64,000 bases of DNA from an uncultured Burkholderiales bacterium (lineage in GTDB: Bacteria > Pseudomonadota > Gammaproteobacteria > Burkholderiales > Burkholderiaceae_C), in the NCBI GenBank assembly GCA_903949285.1, contig CAJAYT010000056.1, positions 1 to 64,000 of the forward strand. Reading direction: 5' to 3'. Of this stretch, positions 53,603-61,196 are shown one piece after another (positions within the stretch are counted from its first letter, which is position 1; the number at the start of each line of letters is the position of its first letter). The notes beneath the pieces were generated by a model that saw only the letters and a program-made list of their open reading frames with translations, made no database searches and was not told the DNA's origin. A program made the translations under genes and the position numbers.

Positions 53603-54478
53603 ATGAATTTCCCCTCGTTAAAAGTAGTTGCAGAACTTTTAAAGCCCATTACTTGGTTCCCACCGATGTGGGCCTATGCTTGCGGAGTTATCTCCACGGG
53701 TGAATCTATCGAGATGAACTGGGGAAAGGTGATTTGGGGCATCGTTTTAGCGGGACCAATGGTTTGCGCATGTAGTCAAGCCTGTAATGACTGGTTTGAT
53801 AGACATGTGGATGCTATTAACGAGCCCGGCCGACCCATACCTTCGGGTCGAATGCCTGGCCAGTGGGGTTTGGGACTCGCAGTTGCATGGACTTTGTTGT
53901 CGCTCCTTTGGGCATGGGGGTTAGGTGTGTGGGCCTTTAGAGCCGCAGCACTTGGGCTGGTCTTAGCATGGGCTTACTCTGCACCGCCACTGCGGTTTAA
54001 ACAAAACGGATGGATAGGTAACGCCGCGTGCGCGCTCAGTTATGAGGGACTGGCGTGGCTGACCGGAGCGGCGGTGATGCTTGGCAATCATTACCCTAAC
54101 AGGGCGATAGTTGCTTTTGCACTGCTCTACAGCATTGGGGCGCACGGCATCATGACTCTGAATGACTTTAAAGCCATTGAGGGCGATAGATTAATGAAAG
54201 TTAATTCACTGCCTGTCTTAATGGGGCCCAAAGGTGCCGCGTGGATGGCAAGTTTAATCATGATACTTGCCCAGTGGTCTTCAGCTATTTTGTTATCTCA
54301 CGCTGGACAAACCACGAGTGCTTGGGTTGTGTTATTGCTCTCTCTTGGTCAATTACCTCTGATGTATAGGTTTGTGAAAGAGCCCATCGCCAAGGCCCTA
54401 TCGGTGAGCGCATTTGGTGTGCCACTCTTTGTATCTGGGATGATGGTAAGTGCATTTGCTTTGAGAAATTTTCAGTAA
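53603..54478 (+). CDS. bchG: Bacteriochlorophyll synthase
   Basis: 291 residues, UbiA-type prenyltransferase with about eight helices. Asp-rich CNDWFDRHVDAINEPGRPIPSG and the second motif NDFKAIEGDR. Attaches the geranylgeranyl or phytyl tail to bacteriochlorophyllide. Only 11 bases before the next gene. Confidence 0.95.
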   Translation: MNFPSLKVVAELLKPITWFPPMWAYACGVISTGESIEMNWGKVIWGIVLAGPMVCACSQACNDWFDRHVDAINEPGRPIPSGRMPGQWGLGLAVAWTLLSLLWAWGLGVWAFRAAALGLVLAWAYSAPPLRFKQNGWIGNAACALSYEGLAWLTGAAVMLGNHYPNRAIVAFALLYSIGAHGIMTLNDFKAIEGDRLMKVNSLPVLMGPKGAAWMASLIMILAQWSSAILLSHAGQTTSAWVVLLLSLGQLPLMYRFVKEPIAKALSVSAFGVPLFVSGMMVSAFALRNFQ

Positions 54479-54488
54479 GGTACTCAAC

Positions 54489-55955
54489 ATGACTGAATCT
54501 TGGATAAAAAAAGGTAGTTCTAATTGGCGAAATATTTTTTGCATTGGTGTGGTGCAAGCCTGTATGGGCGCGGTTGTCGTGACCACCACTACAACCCTCA
54601 ACAGAGTCATGGTGATTGAACTCTCCTTACCCGCATTGATACCTGGATTTTTGGTGAGTCTGCACTATTTGATTCAAATGATCAGACCCAGAATGGGATA
54701 TGGGGCTGATCAAACAAAGCGGTTCACTCCCTGGATCATCGGTGGGATGGCTGTGCTTGCATTGGGGGGAGTACTCGCTGCTTTGGCAATAACTTGGATG
54801 AGCGAACATTTCGTGATGGGTGCGATTACTGCCTTTATTGGATTTTGCATGATTGGGATGGGGGTAAGCGCATGTGGTACTACGTTATTGGTGCTGCTAT
54901 CCAAGGGAGTAGGCAGCCAACAACGAGCTACTTCAGCAACAGTGGTGTGGATCATGATGATTTTTGGATTTGCTGTGACTTCCGTAGTGAGTGGTAAATT
55001 GTTAGACCCATTCTCTTTTGATAGGCTGCTTGCGGTCAGTGTGGGTGTTAGTGCTATTGCCCTTTTATTAACAAGTCTTTGCATGTTGGGCCTTGAGAAT
55101 AGACTTCTCAAGAACATGGTTGATCAACCCTCAACTCAGAATTTATTGGATCATAGTAACCAGGTATTTCAAGACACAGACCCCCATCCCTCACAAAACT
55201 TCAAAGGGGCGTTACTTCTTTTGTGGCGTGATGATCAGGCGCGCTTATTCACTTTTTTCGTCTTCTCCTCCATGCTCGCCTACAGCGCGCAGGACCTGAT
55301 CATGGAGCCGTTTGCAGCCTTGATTTACCACTTTACACCTGGGCAAACCACTCAACTCTCAGGAACATTACACGCCAGTGTATTGGTTGGAATGCTGATA
55401 CTGGCTTTGATTGGCAGTGGGTGGATAAAGGGTCGTTTAGGTCGGATCTCTACATGGATGAGCGCGGGATGTGTTCTCTCTGCGGTGGGTATGTTTGGGC
55501 TGTGTTTGGCTGGACTCACAGGAGCTGGGGGACCCCTCTTGCCTCTGAACCCAGTCTTAATGGTCCTAGGCGTTGGTAACGGGCTATTCTCAATTGCAGC
55601 TATCAGCACCATGATGCGCTTAGCTTCTCAATCAAGCGAGATGTCTCACTTGGACGCTAAAGGGGTTAAACCTGGCATACGCATGGGCCTTTGGGGCGCT
55701 GCACAAGCAGTGGCTTTTGGACTAGGCGGTATTGTGGGTACTGGGGCAAGTGATTTGTCAATGAGACTCATGGGCAATCCATCCTGGGCATATGCAAATG
55801 TATTCGCGCTCGAAGCGGTTATGTTTTTAGTTGCTGCTTGGATCGCATGGAGAGTAAGAGGGTTGAGTGACAAAAAAGAAAGTCCTATTGGCTTGCCTCA
55901 GACAGATAAAGAGTCGGACACAAGTTCAGTAAGGTTGTATTTGAAGGCAATTTAA
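54489..55955 (+). CDS. BCD-family MFS protein (bchG-bchP intergenic type)
   Basis: 488 residues, about 12 membrane helices, PucC/LhaA relative. TTLNRVMVIELSLPALIPG, RMGYGADQTKRFTPWI and SGKLLDPFSFDRL are recognisable. The bchG-X-bchP position is that of the orf428/bch2 type, thought to handle pigment delivery to antenna or RC. A long polar loop (about 212-242) joins the two halves. Named differently from LhaA because of position. Confidence 0.88.
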   Translation: MTESWIKKGSSNWRNIFCIGVVQACMGAVVVTTTTTLNRVMVIELSLPALIPGFLVSLHYLIQMIRPRMGYGADQTKRFTPWIIGGMAVLALGGVLAALAITWMSEHFVMGAITAFIGFCMIGMGVSACGTTLLVLLSKGVGSQQRATSATVVWIMMIFGFAVTSVVSGKLLDPFSFDRLLAVSVGVSAIALLLTSLCMLGLENRLLKNMVDQPSTQNLLDHSNQVFQDTDPHPSQNFKGALLLLWRDDQARLFTFFVFSSMLAYSAQDLIMEPFAALIYHFTPGQTTQLSGTLHASVLVGMLILALIGSGWIKGRLGRISTWMSAGCVLSAVGMFGLCLAGLTGAGGPLLPLNPVLMVLGVGNGLFSIAAISTMMRLASQSSEMSHLDAKGVKPGIRMGLWGAAQAVAFGLGGIVGTGASDLSMRLMGNPSWAYANVFALEAVMFLVAAWIAWRVRGLSDKKESPIGLPQTDKESDTSSVRLYLKAI

Positions 55956-56016
55956 TCGTTGAAAAAATTGTTTCGCAAAAAGTAAATCAAGGCTATTCAC
56001 AAAGGGATCTGTACAA

Positions 56017-57210
56017 ATGGATACAAAAACTTACGATGTTGTGGTGGTAGGGGGTGGACCAGCTGGTGCTACTGCGGCTAATGATTTAGCACAAAAAGGA
56101 ATTCATGTAATGCTCCTGGACCGACAAGGTCGGACCAAGCCCTGCGGAGGAGCTATACCACCAAGGCTTATCAAGGACTTTGAAATTCCCGATCACCTAC
56201 TCGTTGCAAAATCTCGCAAAGCCAGAATGATTTCGCCCAAAGATAACCGAGTAGATATACCCATCGAAGGTGGATTTGTTGGTATGGTCAATAGAAATGA
56301 GTTTGATGAATGGTTAAGGCAGCGAGCGCAAAAAAATGGTGCCAATCGAACGCAAGGTATATTTGATCGCATAACGCAAGACATGGACGGCGTTGCTCGT
56401 GTTCATTTTGAGGACCGCACGTTCAAAGACAATCTATCCAATCACAGTGTACGTGCTCGGTTTGTCATTGGTGCAGACGGTGCCAGATCTGAGGTGGCAA
56501 GACAATGCGTCCAGGGCGCTGAGAAAACCAAATATGTGTTCGCTTATCACGAGATCGTTAAAGCCCCTCAAAGTGACCCCAGTCACGACCCAGATAGGTG
56601 TGATGTGTACTACAGGGGAACACTCTCGCCTGATTTTTATGGATGGGTCTTCCCCCACGGGGACACCATGAGTATCGGTACCGGTAGCGCAGACAAAGGA
56701 TACTCTTTAAAAGCAGCGGTAGCACGACTTCGGGAGACTGCAGGATTGAGCGAAGTGGAGACTCTTAGGCGTGAAGGTGCACCTATCCCTTTGAAACCGC
56801 TACCCAAATGGGATAACGCAAAGGATGTCGTTTTGGCAGGAGACGCAGCAGGGGTGGTAGCGCCGGCATCCGGCGAGGGTATTTACTATGCGATGGTTGG
56901 CGGAAGATTGGCCGCAGAGGCTGTAGAAAAGTGTTTGGTAACGGGGAACAATAAAAACCTCAACCACGCCCGTAAACAGTTTATGAAAAAGCACGGACAA
57001 GTGTTTTGGGTCTTAGGCATCATGCAGTACTTTTGGTACGTTAACGATAAGCGAAGGGAACGGTTTGTCAAAATTTGCGAAGACAAAGATGTTCAGCGAC
57101 TGACCTTTGAGTCATACATGAATAAAGAATTGGTCAGAAAAGACCCTATGGCTCATTTGAGGATTTTCCTCAAAGACTTAGCTCATTTATTTGGATTTAT
57201 TAGAGCTTAA
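56017..57210 (+). CDS. bchP: Geranylgeranyl reductase
   Basis: 397 residues. FAD motif DVVVVGGGPAGATAANDLA, CGGAIPPRLIKDFEI, FVIGADGARSEVARQC and LAGDAAGVVAPASGEGIYYAM. Reduces the geranylgeranyl tail to phytyl. Last gene of the bchG run. Confidence 0.95.
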   Translation: MDTKTYDVVVVGGGPAGATAANDLAQKGIHVMLLDRQGRTKPCGGAIPPRLIKDFEIPDHLLVAKSRKARMISPKDNRVDIPIEGGFVGMVNRNEFDEWLRQRAQKNGANRTQGIFDRITQDMDGVARVHFEDRTFKDNLSNHSVRARFVIGADGARSEVARQCVQGAEKTKYVFAYHEIVKAPQSDPSHDPDRCDVYYRGTLSPDFYGWVFPHGDTMSIGTGSADKGYSLKAAVARLRETAGLSEVETLRREGAPIPLKPLPKWDNAKDVVLAGDAAGVVAPASGEGIYYAMVGGRLAAEAVEKCLVTGNNKNLNHARKQFMKKHGQVFWVLGIMQYFWYVNDKRRERFVKICEDKDVQRLTFESYMNKELVRKDPMAHLRIFLKDLAHLFGFIRA

Positions 57211-57372
57211 TGATCTGGAGGCGTTTTGTATCTTTATCTTTAATTGATGCGTGATTTAATTGTAAATTCTGAAACGCCGAGGTCTATAGGTTTGTATTTG
57301 GGAGCAGTAGCAGTAGCAGCTTAAATACCAAGTCGTCCTAAATTACTTTACCAACCAGCAATCTTATCGCCC

Positions 57373-57891
57373 TTACATTAGTGCGTAGTAATACAAACCA
57401 CCCAGTCCAAGTATCAACGTCAAGAGAACATAAATTGTCTCCCTCGCGTGTCTCCAATCCGTCCCACTTGGCCAAAATCCCTCAACACACTGAAGTGCAG
57501 CAAGATTCAATAAAAATGAGGTCAGGCTTAAGACTGGATAGGATGTTGATTGAAGAAATATCCACCAACCAAGGATAAGTAAAAGCAGTGGAGCAGTAGC
57601 AACTGGTAACTTATTCCACCACCTCAGATTTGCAAAAGTAACTGAGCCTAAAATCAAAGCGCCTGAGCTCCTGTCTCTCCTGGGAGTGAACTCAATACCT
57701 GTAGGTTTTGCTCCCCATAAAAAACCGACTATATAGTGGCATAGCTCATGACCTACAGTTCCTCCCCACCAAAGAAGAGCTGATAAATATCTGTTTTTTC
57801 TAAGTATGCGAAGCAAAACATAAAGCCAAATCAATACAACTGCACGAGAAGCTAATTCAACATTAATCGCGGGTAATAGGGGGGTGGGCAT
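57373..57891 (-). CDS. M50-like membrane metalloprotease homologue
   Basis: 172 residues, four or five membrane segments. His48-Glu49-Leu-Cys-His52 (VGHELCHYIVGFLWGAKP) lies at the edge of a membrane helix as HEXXH does in site-2-type proteases. The third zinc ligand motif is not obvious; PSGTDW near residue 146 is a possible equivalent. Located 33 bases after bchD in the same direction, where bchO often lies. Function unknown; could act on an assembly factor or be a housekeeping protease that was carried along. Confidence 0.7.
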   Translation of the reverse strand: MPTPLLPAINVELASRAVVLIWLYVLLRILRKNRYLSALLWWGGTVGHELCHYIVGFLWGAKPTGIEFTPRRDRSSGALILGSVTFANLRWWNKLPVATAPLLLLILGWWIFLQSTSYPVLSLTSFLLNLAALQCVEGFWPSGTDWRHARETIYVLLTLILGLGGLYYYALM

Positions 57892-57923
57892 TTCTAAGAT
57901 TTAAGACTGTAAGAAATTAAATT

Positions 57924-59936
57924 TCAGCCGTTAAGATTTTGAATGCTTTGAACCGCGTTTGCCATTCTCTGGCTACTTGCAAGAGGGAGTGGTACATAAT
58001 TTGCACCCATTGCTGAAGCAATCTCTTGAGCCTGTGGGTCTGGTCTGGCAGAAGTATCTAGCCAAATTCCCTTGAGTTGACTTGCTCTCCACTGCGATGC
58101 GCAAATGAGTGCTTGGGCTTTTGCCGTTGACCTAGAGCCTTCTCCTTGTAGCGTCACGTTCGCACGTCCATCACTTAATATCACAAGGGTGGGAGTCATA
58201 CCCTGGTTAGTAGCGTGTCGTGCAGTTTCATGAGCAAGTTTCATCGCAGTAGCCAGTGGCGTCCCGCCACCGCCTGGTAAAGCCTGGAGTTGTCTTTTAG
58301 CTCTCACTAACGATTTAGTAGGCGGGAGCTGTACGGTTGCAGTTTTATCTCTAAAGCTTATGACGCAAATATGATCCCTTCTAGCATATGAGTCTTTTAG
58401 CAATAACTCAACAGCTCCCTTTGCCTCTGCGAGGCGCTCAAGCGCTGCTGACCCGGAAGCATCAATGCAAAAGATAATGCAACTCTCACTGCGCTTGGCA
58501 AACCTTTGAATATGAAAATCTTCGCTTAATATTTTGAGTCGCTTAACCGTAGGTCCGGGGTGGGAAACGTTTTGCTTGAGCTTAGAGGTAGTCTGTAAGT
58601 TTGGATAGCTTGAACGAATCTTTTGTCTAGGCGCAGCATGTCTGAGCGTAGCGAGTATGTGAATACGGTTTCCGTTTTGAGGAAGACCTTGGACGGGAGG
58701 CATGGGGCGTCCTTTTTTAGCGCCTTTTTGGATATCTCCTACACGACCGCTTGCGCCTTTTTTGGAGTGCGATTGTCCCTGGTTCAATTGGTTTAACAGT
58801 CCTATGGGGAGTGTGGCCAACGCGGCCTGAAGAATGGAGGTCTCTAGCTCTTTGACACTTACAGGATTGGGGACGTTTGATTGATTCAGACTTTGATCTG
58901 TATTTTTTGACTTATCTTGCGGTACTTGTTGGGTTTCTAATTCTTTATGTTCTTCCTCTCCTTGAGCGCCGAGTTGCTGTGGTTCTTGCTTTTGCTCTTG
59001 CTCTTGTGCTTGATCTTGTTCTTGCTCATCACTTGATTTTTGCGTCTCAGATGTTTCATTTTGTAACTCAGGTGAAGGCGGTGGGGGTAGGGGTTGATCC
59101 GGGTATTGTGAGCTCTCGTTGGAGTCTTGTTGCGTTTCCTGCTCCATACGGGGTATGCTTTTAGCCCTGGGGGTCAGGACCAAACGCGCAGCTCGACCTA
59201 AGTCTTGTGCCTCTACTTTTTTGCTTCCCCTTAACACTGCCAAAACTGAAGACAATCTTGCCGCGTAAAGTGGGGCTCGCATGCTTTGTATCGAAAATCC
59301 CTGAGCGAGTTCACAAATTTCTCGAGCGTGCGGGTCTTCAAGCTTCAATTGATCTATCTCTTGGCTATAGGCGAACGGATCAGTCTTTAAGCGCCGTTCC
59401 ACTCGCTCTAACATGTCAAGGGTTTCATCGTTTGCATTGACACCGGGGTTGACCAGTGATAAGTCAATCCAAATGGCCAGTTGCTCACTCAAGCTATTTG
59501 CAATTGGGTTCTCTTGCGCAGTGGACTCATCTATCGCTACAAGTCCAAACAGTGCTGGCTCAGTGTCATGACCGAAGTGAGAGTTAACGACTTTGGAGTC
59601 CAATACTTGACTCAATATAGATGCTGTAGCGACGGGAAGTCTCTCTGCCATAGGGCAGATGAGTAATCGTCCGTGATTCTGAGCGAGGACTCCTTTTTGT
59701 GTTACCGGACGTCCCATTTGTAGCGTCAGCGCAAGGTCTAAACCCCCGAGTAGTCGTTCCGTGTCCACGTTACAGGGCACTTTCAAACTGTCTGCTTTAA
59801 GTGCTCTTAACCAATCCAAAAACTCTTGCATTACGGGACCCAGTGAGCATTTGAGCCATATGCCTCTTAGCCCAGATGGATCTACGCTGAGCGCCGCCAA
59901 ACCCCAGAGTGCATCATCCCAAGCCAAGTTTCTCAT
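57924..59936 (-). CDS. bchD: Magnesium chelatase subunit D
   Basis: 670 residues. N-terminal inactive AAA+ region, then a Gln/Glu/Pro-rich linker (about 280-350, EQDQAQEQEQKQEPQQ) and a C-terminal von Willebrand A domain with the MIDAS CIIFCIDASGSAALERL and PGGGGTPLATAM. Forms the ID platform of the chelatase. 25 bases after bchI. Confidence 0.95.
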   Translation of the reverse strand: MRNLAWDDALWGLAALSVDPSGLRGIWLKCSLGPVMQEFLDWLRALKADSLKVPCNVDTERLLGGLDLALTLQMGRPVTQKGVLAQNHGRLLICPMAERLPVATASILSQVLDSKVVNSHFGHDTEPALFGLVAIDESTAQENPIANSLSEQLAIWIDLSLVNPGVNANDETLDMLERVERRLKTDPFAYSQEIDQLKLEDPHAREICELAQGFSIQSMRAPLYAARLSSVLAVLRGSKKVEAQDLGRAARLVLTPRAKSIPRMEQETQQDSNESSQYPDQPLPPPPSPELQNETSETQKSSDEQEQDQAQEQEQKQEPQQLGAQGEEEHKELETQQVPQDKSKNTDQSLNQSNVPNPVSVKELETSILQAALATLPIGLLNQLNQGQSHSKKGASGRVGDIQKGAKKGRPMPPVQGLPQNGNRIHILATLRHAAPRQKIRSSYPNLQTTSKLKQNVSHPGPTVKRLKILSEDFHIQRFAKRSESCIIFCIDASGSAALERLAEAKGAVELLLKDSYARRDHICVISFRDKTATVQLPPTKSLVRAKRQLQALPGGGGTPLATAMKLAHETARHATNQGMTPTLVILSDGRANVTLQGEGSRSTAKAQALICASQWRASQLKGIWLDTSARPDPQAQEIASAMGANYVPLPLASSQRMANAVQSIQNLNG

Positions 59937-59961
59937 AAAGCTAGATTCGTCTTAATGGGGG

Positions 59962-60987
59962 TTATGTGAAGAGTTCCTCTAATGCTCTCTCCACCCTAGC
60001 GCTTGAGCCAGTATCGTCCAGGGGGTCTCTTCTGAGTCGGTGGCATAGGGCCATTGGCGCAATGACTTTGAGGTGCTTGGCATCTACGGTTTTATCTCCC
60101 TCGATAGCTGCGTAAGCGCGGGTAGCTCTCATTAAGGTCAACTCAGCTCTAAGTCCATCCGTACCAAGTGCAATGCATAATTTAGAGCATAGCCTTAGAA
60201 AGTCATCTGTCATAACAACTTTCTCTAGTCGTTTTCTGGCCTTTAAGATTTTATCCCGCAATTCCTCATTGGCTTGTTGCCACTCCTTTTGAAACTCTTG
60301 AGGATTTTTTTCAAAAGCGTCTCTACGTTTGATCACTAAAATTCGTTCATCCAAGTCCTTTGGCGTTTTGACTTCAACACAAAGTCCAAAGCGGTCCAGT
60401 AGCTGTGGCCTGAGTTCACCCTCCTCAGGGTTGCCACTTCCTACTAAAACAAAACGAGCCGGGTGTCTAACGCTCAATCCCTCTCGCTCAACTACATTCT
60501 CACCAGATGCGGCCACATCGATCAGCAAATCCACCAAATGGTCCTCGAGTAAGTTCACTTCATCGATGTAGAGGAATCCCCGGTTTGCTTTGGCAAGTAA
60601 GCCTGGTGAAAAGGACTTTATGCCCTGGCTCAATGCTTTCTCTAAATCAAGCGCTCCAACAACGCGGTCCTCAGAGGCCCCTAGCGGTAAATCTACCACG
60701 GGTACTGGACGGGATTCTGAATGATTCGCCCCAGAGCCTGATCTTAAAGTTGAACACTGATCGCAAGAAACCGTTTGACTCTTAGGGTCACATCCGTAAG
60801 GACAGTTTTTAACGACTTTGATAGGTGGTAATAAATCAGCTAAAGCTCTTACCGCTGTTGATTTACCTGTACCTCTGTCACCCAGTGCCAAAATACCGTT
60901 AACACTGGGATCGACGGCGACGATTTGAATAGCCAATTTCATATCTTGTTGGCCAACGATTGCTGAGAAAGGGAAGGGAATAGCCAT
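59962..60987 (-). CDS. bchI: Magnesium chelatase ATPase subunit I
   Basis: 341 residues. Walker A LALGDRGTGKSTAVRALAD near 33-51, Walker B GFLYIDEVNLL, arginine-finger region ELRPQLLDRFGL. AAA+ motor of the Mg chelatase. 209 bases separate it from bchH. Confidence 0.96.
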   Translation of the reverse strand: MAIPFPFSAIVGQQDMKLAIQIVAVDPSVNGILALGDRGTGKSTAVRALADLLPPIKVVKNCPYGCDPKSQTVSCDQCSTLRSGSGANHSESRPVPVVDLPLGASEDRVVGALDLEKALSQGIKSFSPGLLAKANRGFLYIDEVNLLEDHLVDLLIDVAASGENVVEREGLSVRHPARFVLVGSGNPEEGELRPQLLDRFGLCVEVKTPKDLDERILVIKRRDAFEKNPQEFQKEWQQANEELRDKILKARKRLEKVVMTDDFLRLCSKLCIALGTDGLRAELTLMRATRAYAAIEGDKTVDAKHLKVIAPMALCHRLRRDPLDDTGSSARVERALEELFT

Positions 60988-61196
60988 TACTTGTTAAACA
61001 GGTTGCGCTTGTTAAATAGATTGAATGTTAAGGACGAGTGAGAAAAAAGCGTTCGGTTAGATATTGAATGACGGGGCCAATGTAGTGGGTGATTGGTGAA
61101 TATTCAAAGTGGAGTAGTCTAAGTGAAAAACTTTGAGGACTTGACTCGTTAAGACACTCATAGTCAAAATCACTTTCAACACTTATATCGCACCAA

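Noticed and set aside
57302-57320. AGCAGT triplet-like repeat downstream of bchP
   Set aside because: Only three units in a short intergenic region; no sign of function or of a mobile element.
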